Assembly (NCBI GenBank): GCA_050289625.1
Contig: JBNKGC010000262.1
Span: forward strand, 1-7,368
Source: NIC37A-2 sp050289625
GTDB taxonomy: Bacteria; Myxococcota_A; Polyangia; Polyangiales; Polyangiaceae
Length of the DNA stretch: 7,368 bases
Reading direction: 5' to 3'
The notes beneath the pieces are model-generated. The model did not search any database. It saw only the letters and a list, made by a program, of their open reading frames with translations, and was not told where the DNA came from. Shown one piece after another: positions 1 to 6,598 of the stretch. How positions within the stretch are numbered: the first letter of the stretch is position 1; each line of letters opens with the position of its first letter. The position numbers and the translations under genes were made by a program.

Positions 1-114
1 GAACACCGCACGGCTCGCATCACCATCGATACCGTCGCAGTTGGTGTCCTCGAAATCGTCGTCAGGAAGGTCGCGGGGCAGGAATCTTTTCGCGGACCCC
101 TTTGCCGGTGCCAT
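1..114 (-). CDS. N-terminal fragment of a DTNCDGIDGDA-type surface protein (runs off left edge)
   Basis: On the minus strand, the frame entering at base 114 (ATG) reads MAPAKGSAKRF, then an acidic stretch, then DFEDTNCDGIDGDASRAVF, and leaves the window. That motif is a hallmark of large secreted proteins in myxobacteria and relatives, where it usually precedes a parallel beta-helix or repeat region. The role would be extracellular, but its function is unknown. The start is odd. Family members normally have a signal peptide or lipobox before the motif, whereas here there is none after the ATG and no clear ribosome binding site. The same frame stays open upstream to a stop near 258 with no ATG, GTG or TTG in it. 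Either the true beginning was lost or this is a decaying gene. The motif is directly visible; the family placement is from memory and the decay is inference. Confidence 0.5.
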   Translation of the reverse strand, partial: MAPAKGSAKRFLPRDLPDDDFEDTNCDGIDGDASRAVF

Positions 115-308
115 CGCGGTGTAGATTCGGGAGGTGCCGCCGAAGAGGGCGCGTATGCCTCGGCACGCGTGCGCGCTTTCACCGACGTCGACCGACGTGA
201 ACTCGAAAGCGACGACTATGAAAACGGTGGATCCGACGAGCTCGCTGGGCGAGCGCCATCAAGGAGACGCGAGCTAGCATCGACGCGGCTCGTCAGTGTC
301 CCTCGGAC

Positions 309-629
309 ATGACACGCATCGGAGCCTACTGCATCGACAACGAGCGCAGGCCTGTCGACACTTGGTGGACGGCCGTCAATACCTGCCACCTCGAACAGCG
401 CATCGTGTGCCCCGTCGCGGCCTATGGTGTGTGCGATTCAGTGAGCCCGGAAGGTACGACTTGTGACGCCGCCTTGAACGACCCCGAGGCCATTCTGTGG
501 AGCTCTGATATTGAAGAAGGCAGCAATTGGGCCATCACCGTGTGGGAGTCGGCGTCACATGCGAACGACTTTCTCGGAGAATGTGCACGCAGCAAGACGC
601 ACGACTACTACTGCTGTCAGTTCCCGTGA
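309..629 (+). CDS. Cysteine-rich extracellular domain protein, start lost (possible pseudogene)
   Basis: The 106-residue ORF has a pattern seen at the C-termini of secreted proteins from myxobacteria and relatives: a CID near residue 8, a WWTAV helix start, further Cys at 26, 34, 42, 52 and 92, and a terminal YYCC ending. The layout recalls the lectin-like or sulfatase-modifying-factor-like fold, which is inference. The conserved part begins before the ATG: the in-frame codons at 297-308 read CPSD, giving CPSDMTRIGAYCID. The frame is open from 222 but has no ATG, GTG or TTG between 222 and 308, and two stops lie just before it (198-200 and 219-221). So the annotated ATG falls inside the domain and would give a product with no signal peptide. 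The piece is best read as a 5'-truncated remnant. No ribosome binding site is seen at 309. Confidence 0.5.
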   Translation: MTRIGAYCIDNERRPVDTWWTAVNTCHLEQRIVCPVAAYGVCDSVSPEGTTCDAALNDPEAILWSSDIEEGSNWAITVWESASHANDFLGECARSKTHDYYCCQFP

Positions 630-743
630 GATGACCACCGCATGGGTCTTCGGGGGTGCGGGGAATGCACGCGCGCAGGGTGAGGCAAGCGTGGTGTCCT
701 CATCCGCACTCTTCCGTCGCTATGCAATGGGGCAGTGTGCTAA

Positions 744-1775
744 GTGCAGCTCATGTTTGCTGGAGGCTTCCGCGCAGCGCGCGTTGGCGCGCTTTTGATG
801 CCACTCATGATCACGGCCTGCGGCAGCGATGCGGACTCTGGCCGTCAGAACGGCAGCGCCGGCTCCGGAGGAATCACCGGCACTGGAGCCACCACTGGGT
901 CCGGTGGCGGCGCTACCGACATCACTGATGCGGAGTTTTCGGAGCGCTCGCCCGATTGTCAGACCTACGTTGGCGCCTACGAAGCTACTGCGACAGATCT
1001 CAGCCGGTCTGCCGAGTTCGCCGCCAGGGTCCAGATTGTTGCGAGCGGAGCCGACTGCACCTTGACTAGCAATGGTATTCCCAACCACGACTTCAATGAT
1101 CGCGGTGCTTTCGCGACACCGGTTGCTGAGGTCGACGAGTCCTTCACGATCCCTGGTGCTCCCGAGGCAGCGGCGTCTCCGACTCCTCTTTCGCTCGTTC
1201 TTGATAACGGAGTCTTCCTGAACGGCGTGAAGCTCGATGTGCTCGCAGCAGCCTGCTACGGCGTCGGCTCCGAACCTCTCGGTCAGGAGAAGATCGGCTG
1301 CATGCAGGAGGGGACTCCCTGGCGTTACGACCCGATGTTCGCCGAAAATGACTTCGGCACGGACGGACACAACGCGCACACCCAGCCGGACGGCGGTTAC
1401 CACTACCACGGTGATCCGCTCGCCATGTACGACACTTCGGGCACGGCGCCTTCAGGGGTCATCGGCTTCGCCGCCGACGGCTTCCCCATCTACGGCCCCT
1501 TCATCGACGACGGAGGCACCGTGCGCCGCGTGGTGTCCGGCTACACTTTGAAGAGCGGGCCTCGCGAAAGCCAACCCGGTGAGGGAGCGTTCCCCGGCGG
1601 CGAATACGATGGCACTTTCGTTGACGACTATGAGTTCACGAACGCCGGCGATCTTGACGAATGCAATGGCATGGTGCGCGATGGGAGCTACGGCTACTAC
1701 GTGACCGATCGCTACCCTTGGGTCGTTGGTTGCTTCACCGGTACGCCTGACAACTCGTTTCGCAAGGGCCCTTGA
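744..1775 (+). CDS. YHYH domain lipoprotein
   Basis: The 343-residue product has a lipoprotein signal (AARVGALLMPLMITAC; Cys26 would be lipidated), a Gly/Ser/Thr-rich linker at about 34-58, and a C-terminal YHYH domain. Landmarks of that domain are DGGYHYHGD with YHYH at 219-222, GFAADGFPIYGP at 241-252, DLDECNGM at 303-310, and YVTDRYPWVVGCF at 319-331. This matches the YHYH family (Pfam PF14240), which is found in secreted proteins of marine and environmental bacteria and has no established biochemical role. The clustered His suggest metal binding, which is inference. Start choice: GTG at 744 is the longest. ATG at 753 is equally plausible, and neither has a good ribosome binding site. ATG at 798 would leave too short a signal peptide. 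The gene stands alone, about 115 bases after the preceding fragment and 620 before the phosphatases. Confidence 0.87.
   Translation: MQLMFAGGFRAARVGALLMPLMITACGSDADSGRQNGSAGSGGITGTGATTGSGGGATDITDAEFSERSPDCQTYVGAYEATATDLSRSAEFAARVQIVASGADCTLTSNGIPNHDFNDRGAFATPVAEVDESFTIPGAPEAAASPTPLSLVLDNGVFLNGVKLDVLAAACYGVGSEPLGQEKIGCMQEGTPWRYDPMFAENDFGTDGHNAHTQPDGGYHYHGDPLAMYDTSGTAPSGVIGFAADGFPIYGPFIDDGGTVRRVVSGYTLKSGPRESQPGEGAFPGGEYDGTFVDDYEFTNAGDLDECNGMVRDGSYGYYVTDRYPWVVGCFTGTPDNSFRKGP
776..796 (+). terminator. Terminator-like hairpin inside the YHYH gene's signal-peptide codons
   Basis: AGCGCGC (776-782), loop GTTG, then GCGCGCT (787-793) form a perfect 7-bp stem, and the sequence continues with three more T (794-796). 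This has the shape of a short intrinsic terminator. It lies 32 bases into the GTG-started YHYH frame, so it may terminate leftover transcription from upstream, act as an attenuator, or be a chance result of Ala/Arg/Gly codons. The structure is seen; its function is not shown. Confidence 0.3.
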
Positions 1776-2099
1776 GTCTCGAGGCGATCGCCGTGGAAGC
1801 TAAAGCGGCGGTCAGTCGTACCCCTTGCCCCTGCCATTTCGGTCCACATCGGCCCGCAGCCGAAACGTTCGCGCTGCATTGGCTCGACGATCGCGGGGTG
1901 AGCGCCGACCACACTGGTCGTCGAAGATGCTGGCGTCTGCCATGCGTTCGAGGCGGCCCCGCCGCCGGTCGTCGTGAGCCACGGAGACCTCCGGGCGAAC
2001 GCCGGGAATTGAAGAGAGCTGCATCCCGCACCCCTTGCGCGAGCCACCCTGCACCTGCCCGCTGGATGGGAACACCGCAAGCGGCGAGCGCGGTAGGGC

Positions 2100-2142
2100 C
2101 TGTGACGAATCCGCGGCAAAAACATCCATGGCTTCGTCACAG
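2100..2142. repeat. 10-bp perfect inverted repeat with 23-base spacer
   Basis: CTGTGACGAA (2100-2109) is matched by its exact complement TTCGTCACAG (2133-2142). After one mismatch, two more bases pair (2111-2112 with 2130-2131). It could fold as a stem-loop or serve as a dyad binding site for a regulator. It has no T-run on either side, so it is not a typical terminator. It lies about 250 bases before the first phosphatase. Confidence 0.55.
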
Positions 2143-2349
2143 TCGGCATGACTTTCCGCCGAGGCTGGGTCCGGAAGTCGCGGAACACAGACACATCATC
2201 CGTGCGAAGGCCGTCGCTCACCCTTCTCCCGTGTGACTGCGCCTCGATGCTCCGTTGCCGGTGCGCCACTCGGCTACTGAGCCTGTCACACAATCGCTCC
2301 GTGTTCGTGCCATCAGTCCGCGCTCTCGCGGCCTATGTAGTGCAAACAA

Positions 2350-2377
2350 CCGAGCACGCGGGGATCCCCCTGCTCGG
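2350..2377 (+). promoter_or_regulatory. 5' leader hairpin just before the phosphatase ribosome binding site
   Basis: CCGAGCA (2350-2356) pairs exactly with TGCTCGG (2371-2377). Inside them sits the palindrome GGGGATCCCC (2360-2369), so the whole 28-base element can fold as a GC-rich stem. It ends four bases before the AAGGAG of the downstream gene. It could modulate translation initiation or mRNA stability, or the palindrome could bind a protein. The fold is seen; a role is inference. Confidence 0.4.
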
Positions 2378-2381
2378 AGAG

Positions 2382-2387
2382 AAGGAG
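2382..2387 (+). promoter_or_regulatory. Ribosome binding site fixing the first phosphatase start
   Basis: AAGGAG lies 8 bases before ATG 2396. This selects that ATG over the in-frame candidate at 2255, whose extra 47 residues are Arg-rich and would bury the signal peptide. Confidence 0.85.
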
Positions 2388-2395
2388 CAACTACC

Positions 2396-3895
2396 ATGAG
2401 AAAATCAACGGCACTAGCATCCCTGACGCTGCTCGTCGGGCTGGGGATGCTGACGGCGCCCCACGCGTCCGCCCTGGATCTCCCCGCCGTGCAGACTGAC
2501 AGTGCCTGGTTCAGCGACGGCGAGGCAAAAGTCCAGGAGAAAGCTTCTACAACCGCTCCCGGCACCAGCGCGAAGAACATCATCCTCTTCGTCGGCGACG
2601 GCATGGGTGTCTCCACCCTCACGGCTTCCCGTATCCGTCAGGGCCAGGAAGCGGGCAATCCCGGCGAGGAGAACTTCCTCAGCTTCGAGCAGTGGCCCCA
2701 CACGGCACTGGTCAAGACCTACAACACGAATCAGCAGACGCCCGACTCCGCCGGCACGATGACCGCAATGATGACCGGTGTGAAGACGAAGGCCGGAGTG
2801 ATCGGCTACGCGCCCAGTACGATTCGGGGCAACTGCGGTTCGACCGTCGGAGCGAACCTCACTACTGCGCTCGAACTCGCGGAGGCCAAGGGCATGTCGA
2901 CGGGCGTCGTGTCCACCGCTCGCATTACTCACGCCACCCCTGCCGCGACCTATGCTCACACCCCCGACCGCAACTGGGAGGATGACTCTGAGCTCCCAGA
3001 GGAGGCGATCGAGCGCGGCTGCAAGGACATTGCTGCGCAGCTCGTCGAGTTCCCCTTCGGCGATGGCGTCGAGGTGGCCCTCGGTGGCGGCCGTCGGTAC
3101 TTCCTCCCCAGCACCATGGACGACCCGGAGGACACCGGCGCAACCGGCCACCGAGGTGATGGCCGCAATCTGACGGATGAGTGGGTCAGCAAATACGACA
3201 ACGCTGCCTTCGTCTACGACCAGGCCGGTTTCGATGCCATCGACCCGGACACCACCGACCACCTTCTGGGTCTCTTCGAGCGCTCCCACATGGAGTATGA
3301 GGCGGACCGGTCCGACGACACGGGCGGAGAGCCCAGCATCACGCAGATGACCGAAAAGGCCATCGACATCCTGTCGAAGAACGACGCGGGCTTTTTCCTG
3401 ATGGTGGAGTCCGGTCGCATCGACCACGCCCATCACGCGGGCAACGCGTACCGGGCTCTCGAGGATACGATCGCCTTCTCTGAGGCAATCGAAGCGGCCG
3501 CTGCAAAAGTGGATCTCAGCGAGACGCTCATCATCGTCACCGCAGACCACAGTCACGTGTTCACCATTGCGGGCTACCCGTCGCGCGGCAATCCGATCCT
3601 CGGCACCGTAAACACTGGGCTCGGTGGCGATGGCATGCCCTACACCACGCTGGGCTACGCAAACGGTCCCGGAGCATCTGGTGGACGCGTCGATCTAAGT
3701 TCGATCGACACGACGGATTCGGAGTTCCTGCAGGAAGCTCTCGTTCCTCTCTCTTCAGAAACGCATGCGGGCGAGGACATTTCCGTGCATGCCACCGGGC
3801 CGGGTTCCCAGTGGTTCACTGGGGGAACCATCGAGCAGAACGTCGTCTTTCACGTGATCAATGCAGCGGGCGCTCTGGGCGGCAGCCGCAAATGA
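2396..3895 (+). CDS. Secreted alkaline phosphatase (paralogue 1)
   Basis: This 499-residue enzyme of the alkaline phosphatase family (Pfam PF00245) hydrolyses phosphomonoesters to release phosphate outside the cytoplasm. A signal peptide (residues 1-26, MRK, hydrophobic core, then ASA before Leu27) points to Sec export. In E. coli PhoA terms, the visible active-site residues are Asp68 in VGDGMG (D51), Ser118 in TPDSAG (S102 nucleophile), Thr181 (T155), Arg192 (R166), Glu338 (E322), Asp343 and His347 (D327, H331), Asp384-His385 (D369, H370) and His457 (H412). His179 and His344 replace D153 and K328, the arrangement found in animal enzymes. Cys147 and Cys209 are shared with the next gene and probably form a disulfide. 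The length is close to PhoA (471). It is the first gene of a two-gene operon, with the next start 8 bases after its stop. A phoA-like name would be by family only. Confidence 0.95.
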   Translation: MRKSTALASLTLLVGLGMLTAPHASALDLPAVQTDSAWFSDGEAKVQEKASTTAPGTSAKNIILFVGDGMGVSTLTASRIRQGQEAGNPGEENFLSFEQWPHTALVKTYNTNQQTPDSAGTMTAMMTGVKTKAGVIGYAPSTIRGNCGSTVGANLTTALELAEAKGMSTGVVSTARITHATPAATYAHTPDRNWEDDSELPEEAIERGCKDIAAQLVEFPFGDGVEVALGGGRRYFLPSTMDDPEDTGATGHRGDGRNLTDEWVSKYDNAAFVYDQAGFDAIDPDTTDHLLGLFERSHMEYEADRSDDTGGEPSITQMTEKAIDILSKNDAGFFLMVESGRIDHAHHAGNAYRALEDTIAFSEAIEAAAAKVDLSETLIIVTADHSHVFTIAGYPSRGNPILGTVNTGLGGDGMPYTTLGYANGPGASGGRVDLSSIDTTDSEFLQEALVPLSSETHAGEDISVHATGPGSQWFTGGTIEQNVVFHVINAAGALGGSRK

Positions 3896-3899
3896 GGAG
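3894..3899 (+). promoter_or_regulatory. Ribosome binding site overlapping the stop of paralogue 1
   Basis: GAGGAG starts within the TGA of the first phosphatase and lies 4 bases before ATG 3904. This supports translational coupling. A second ATG at 3892 overlaps the stop codon and is in frame, but lies before the site. Confidence 0.65.
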
Positions 3900-3903
3900 A
3901 AAA

Positions 3904-5604
3904 ATGAAAAAGCTACACTTTCTGACCGCCGGCCTCGTTCTCTTTCTCGCTGCCGGTTGCGGCAGCGACGACAATGCACACTCCGCGAACAGCGTCGAGG
4001 GCGCTCCGGGTGAACCCGGCATGGATGGCGCCGATGGGGCCGATGGCGCCGACGGGGCTGATGGCGCCGACGGGGCTGATGGCGCTGACGGAGCTGATGG
4101 CGCCGGCGGAGCTGATGGCGCGCCAGCAATCGATCCCACCGTCCCGCAGCCGATCACCGATGGTTCGGCAGCGCCCTGGTTTGACCAAGGTCAGGCCTCA
4201 GTCGACCAAGCCAAGGGCCGTTCTGGCAACACCGGTGCAGTCAAGAACATCATTCTCTTCGTGGGGGATGGCATGGGCGTCTCGACGGTTACGGCCGCGC
4301 GCATCCTCGAGGGTCAAATGGCAGGGGGGGATGGCGAGGAAAACATGCTGGCCATGGACAGGCTGCCCTACATCGCTCTGTCCAAGGTCTACAACGCCAA
4401 CTCGCAGGTTCCTGACTCGGCAGGCACGATGACCGCGATGATGACCGGAGTGAAGACCGACATCGGCGTCATCGGCGTGGGTGAAGGTGTCGAGCGCGGC
4501 GACTGCAGCACCGTCCCGGGCAACGAGCTCGTCAGCGCCTTGATGCTTGCAGAGGCTGCGGGAATGAGCACCGGAGTGGTGAGCACCGCGCGCATCACAC
4601 ACGCGACTCCGGCTGCGACCTACGCTGTCAGCCCCGACCGTGATTGGGAGGACGACTCGTCGATTCCCGCTACTGGTTGCGCCGGGCAGAAAGATATCGC
4701 CGCGCAGCTCGTCGACTTCGCCGCCGACCACTCGAGCTTCAGTGATGGTATCGAGGTCGCGCTAGGTGGCGGTCGTCGGCATTTCCTGACCGCAGCAGAA
4801 GGCGGTCGTCGGGTTGCCCGCAATCTGATCGACGAATGGTCGGGAACCTACGTGGAGGACCGCGACGGATTGCTCTCATACGACATCACGAGCGGTGAGC
4901 CCTTGCTGGGCCTCTTTACGTCTTCGCACATGTCCTACGAGGCGGATCGCGACCCGGCCGAGGAACCCAGCATCGCGGAGATGACCGCCAAGGCGATCGA
5001 CATACTTGATCAGGATGACGATGGTTTCTTCCTGATGGTGGAGGGGGGGCGCATCGACCACGCACATCATGCGGGCAACGCCTATCGCGCGTTGACCGAC
5101 ACGATTGCGTTCTCCGACGCTATCCGCGCTGCCCTCAACAAGACGAACGCCGACGAGACGCTCATTATCGTCACTGCCGACCACAGTCACGTGTTCACCA
5201 TGGCTGGCTACCCGAAGAAGGGAAATCCGATCCTCGGTCTCGTCGAGAGTACGAACTCCCAAGGCGAGCCGGCTGGGGTTTACTCGCTGGATGCCGATGG
5301 TTTGCCGTACACGACCCTTGGATACACGAATGGTCCAGGCGCAACGAGCAGCACCACGGAATACCTGGGCGACCGCGACGGCACTCGAGCGGACCTGGCC
5401 TTCGTCGACACCCAGGACATGAATTACTTGCAAGAGGCCCTGGTGCCGCTCTCCTCGGAGACCCACGCAGGGGAGGATGTGGGCATCTACGCTTCGGGAC
5501 CCTGGTCTCATCTTTTCCAGGGAACCGTGGAGCAGAACTTCATATTTCACGTGATGAACAAGGCAGGCGATCTCGCCGCCCGCGCGGCAGCCGCCACGCT
5601 GTGA
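3904..5604 (+). CDS. Alkaline phosphatase lipoprotein with collagen-like stalk (paralogue 2)
   Basis: This is a 566-residue alkaline phosphatase (PF00245) attached to the membrane. Residues 1-19 are a lipoprotein signal (MKKLHFLTAGLVLFLAAGC). Gly at +2 rather than Asp fits export to the outer membrane under the E. coli sorting rule. Residues 33-74 are 14 uninterrupted Gly-X-Y triplets, mostly GAD, which look like a collagen-type stalk. The catalytic domain runs from about 114. Active-site residues are Asp122, Ser172, Thr235, Arg246, Glu380, Asp385, His389, Asp426-His427 and His521. His233 and His386 stand where PhoA has D153 and K328. Cys201 and Cys259 match the pair in paralogue 1. The two enzymes are clearly duplicates: whole motifs, and DNA around the TADHSHVF codons, are nearly identical. 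ATG 3904 is chosen over 3811 and 3892 because of the GAGGAG and the lipobox spacing. The likely role is surface- or periplasm-tethered phosphate release. Trimerisation by the stalk is inference, and most family members are dimers. Confidence 0.93.
   Translation: MKKLHFLTAGLVLFLAAGCGSDDNAHSANSVEGAPGEPGMDGADGADGADGADGADGADGADGADGAGGADGAPAIDPTVPQPITDGSAAPWFDQGQASVDQAKGRSGNTGAVKNIILFVGDGMGVSTVTAARILEGQMAGGDGEENMLAMDRLPYIALSKVYNANSQVPDSAGTMTAMMTGVKTDIGVIGVGEGVERGDCSTVPGNELVSALMLAEAAGMSTGVVSTARITHATPAATYAVSPDRDWEDDSSIPATGCAGQKDIAAQLVDFAADHSSFSDGIEVALGGGRRHFLTAAEGGRRVARNLIDEWSGTYVEDRDGLLSYDITSGEPLLGLFTSSHMSYEADRDPAEEPSIAEMTAKAIDILDQDDDGFFLMVEGGRIDHAHHAGNAYRALTDTIAFSDAIRAALNKTNADETLIIVTADHSHVFTMAGYPKKGNPILGLVESTNSQGEPAGVYSLDADGLPYTTLGYTNGPGATSSTTEYLGDRDGTRADLAFVDTQDMNYLQEALVPLSSETHAGEDVGIYASGPWSHLFQGTVEQNFIFHVMNKAGDLAARAAAATL
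4024..4122 (+). repeat. 18-bp tandem repeats encoding the Gly-Ala-Asp stalk
   Basis: After one 9-base half unit (4024-4032) come five 18-base units (4033-4122), each encoding two Asp-Gly-Ala steps of the form GAYGGNGCNGATGGCGCN. Units differ mostly at third codon positions. The unit length is a multiple of three, so gain or loss of copies would change stalk length without a frameshift. Confidence 0.85.
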
Positions 5605-5611
5605 TCCCTAG

Positions 5612-5648
5612 GCGCCCGAGTCCCACCAGTGGGGCTCGGGCGCGCTTT
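5612..5648 (+). terminator. Intrinsic terminator of the phosphatase operon
   Basis: GCGCCCGAG (5612-5620) pairs perfectly with CTCGGGCGC (5635-5643). A T-G wobble and CCCAC/GTGGG extend the stem inward to about 15 bp. GCTTT follows, with only a short T-run. It begins 8 bases after the stop of paralogue 2 and separates the operon from the next gene. Confidence 0.78.
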
Positions 5649-5680
5649 GCGGCAGCATTCCTCGAGCAACGTCCAACACC

Positions 5681-6472
5681 ATGATCCATTCGACCCAGAT
5701 CGGTTCTGTCCCGCTCACCATTCCTTCGCTCGCCCTGCTTCTGACGTGCGTCGCCTGCGATCCCGAGCCGGACGCAAAGGCAGCCTCCACCCAAGCCTCT
5801 CAGGCCCAGCACGCATCTTCGATTGGCGAGATCCCCGCGGACCTGCTGCAGGGCTCTTGCCTGAAATCTCCGTCCGCCTCCACCGGATTGCGTTACGCAA
5901 CGACACGTCGCAATGGCGCCATGACCGCGCTCGTCCGCTTTGCGGACGAGCAGCGTGTCGTCGTGCACAACCCCTCCAAGCAGATGCTCGACACCTGGTT
6001 CAAGGTGGATGGACAGGTCCACTTTCAGCGCATGTTCTTCAAGGATGGTCGCCGCATTGACTACGAGTCCGGGGATCTAAAGAGCCTCGATGCCTATGGT
6101 CCCCTCGCCGGCATGGGCCGGTTCGTTGACTCGAGCATCGCCAACGCGCTCGGTGCTTCTCGAAAGGTCACCTACCGTTGTCTTCCAGCCACGGCCCGCA
6201 CGGCTCAGATTGGCAAGATGCAGGCCGTTGTCGTCGAACTCGGGACCGGACAGCTTGCCGCGTATCAGCGGACCCGCGGCGATCTGCAGGAGCGCCTCAG
6301 GCTCGACGGTTTCGTTGGCAAGAGTGAAATCGACACACTCCTCGCCCAGGGCGCCAAGCTTCGAGCGACGGACTATGCGGACGTCGGAGACAGCGAATCC
6401 GACCCGTTCCTGGCGCGCGCCATCCGCCAGGGGTTCGTCGTCCTTCCAGGGCACGCTGATTCTCACCGATGA
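5681..6472 (+). CDS. Predicted lipoprotein of unknown function
   Basis: I do not recognise this 263-residue protein. It opens with a hydrophobic segment ending in LLLTCVAC, so Cys26 is the likely lipidated residue, followed by DPEPD. Asp at +2 would favour inner-membrane retention under the E. coli rule, which may not hold in this lineage. A Ala/Gln/Ser-rich linker (about 32-48) leads to a soluble, mixed alpha/beta-looking domain with Cys60 and Cys167, possibly a disulfide. Features include YRCLP at 165-169, a VVVELGTGQLAAY strand region near 183-195, and a charged helix at 199-209. ATG 5681 lacks a clear ribosome binding site but is the only start that gives a complete signal peptide. It follows the operon terminator, so it is probably transcribed separately. 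Codon use looks normal. Hypothetical, but very likely a real gene. Confidence 0.75.
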   Translation: MIHSTQIGSVPLTIPSLALLLTCVACDPEPDAKAASTQASQAQHASSIGEIPADLLQGSCLKSPSASTGLRYATTRRNGAMTALVRFADEQRVVVHNPSKQMLDTWFKVDGQVHFQRMFFKDGRRIDYESGDLKSLDAYGPLAGMGRFVDSSIANALGASRKVTYRCLPATARTAQIGKMQAVVVELGTGQLAAYQRTRGDLQERLRLDGFVGKSEIDTLLAQGAKLRATDYADVGDSESDPFLARAIRQGFVVLPGHADSHR

Positions 6473-6500
6473 TCGCTGTAGTAAGGCATCACGTAGGCGG

Positions 6501-6587
6501 TTAGGCCGCGGCGAGGGCCCGGCGAACGTTCAGTTCGACGCGCACGGGAAACGGCACAGGCTTGGGGTTGCTGATCCTCACTCCCAT
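6501..6587 (-). CDS. Possible tiny minus-strand ORF or gene tail
   Basis: The minus strand from ATG 6587 reads 28 codons, beginning MGVRISNPKPVPFPVRVEL and ending NVRRALAAA, then TAA. The composition looks protein-like (Pro/Val alternation, then an Arg/Ala helix), unlike the plus-strand frames here. There is no ribosome binding site, and an in-frame TAG lies 18 bases upstream. It may be the remaining end of a gene cut by the insertion sequence next to it, or chance. Confidence 0.2.
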   Translation of the reverse strand: MGVRISNPKPVPFPVRVELNVRRALAAA

Positions 6588-6598
6588 GGGCGCGCCCC

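Larger units (their letters stand above)
1776..2395. other. 620-base region without a recognisable gene
   Basis: Open frames exist on both strands here, including a 154-codon plus-strand frame (1772-2236) and minus-strand frames of 98 to 193 codons. All translate to Arg/Pro/Ala/His-rich sequence with no domain, signal peptide or ribosome binding site, as expected of open frames in GC-rich noncoding DNA. What stands out is an inverted repeat at 2100-2142 and a hairpin plus ribosome binding site at 2350-2387. The promoter of the phosphatase operon must lie here unless transcription reads through from the YHYH gene, after which no terminator is evident. A weak TATGTA at 2334-2339 has no matching -35 box. 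Confidence 0.6.

Noticed and set aside
720..1409. Minus-strand open frame of 229 codons
   Set aside because: It is antisense to the YHYH lipoprotein gene, with no signal, motif or ribosome binding site of its own.
1785..1794. GGCGATCGCC palindrome
   Set aside because: A single 10-base copy in GC-rich DNA with no nearby partner or stem context.
1772..2236. Plus-strand open frame of 154 codons
   Set aside because: The composition is that of translated noncoding GC-rich DNA. The start overlaps the YHYH stop without a ribosome binding site.
1712..2293. Minus-strand open frame of 193 codons over the intergenic region
   Set aside because: It is rich in Arg, Pro, Ser and His, has no domain, overlaps the YHYH gene end, and lacks a ribosome binding site.
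2283..2300. Pho box candidate (CTGTCAC)
   Set aside because: Only one half-site resembles the CTGTCAT consensus. The expected second half 11 bases later is absent, and it is not placed next to a -10 box.
2255..2395. Upstream start for the first phosphatase
   Set aside because: The extra 47 residues are Arg-rich and would hide the signal peptide. AAGGAG sits before ATG 2396 instead.
2414..3556. Long minus-strand open frame of 380 codons
   Set aside because: It lies antisense to the first phosphatase, whose frame has all catalytic motifs. The antisense product has no recognisable domain and is a GC-rich shadow.
3811..3903. Upstream start for the second phosphatase
   Set aside because: It overlaps the end of the first gene out of frame and would add 31 basic residues before the lipoprotein signal.
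4024..4122. CRISPR-like array
   Set aside because: Units are contiguous with no unique spacers and encode an uninterrupted Gly-X-Y stretch.
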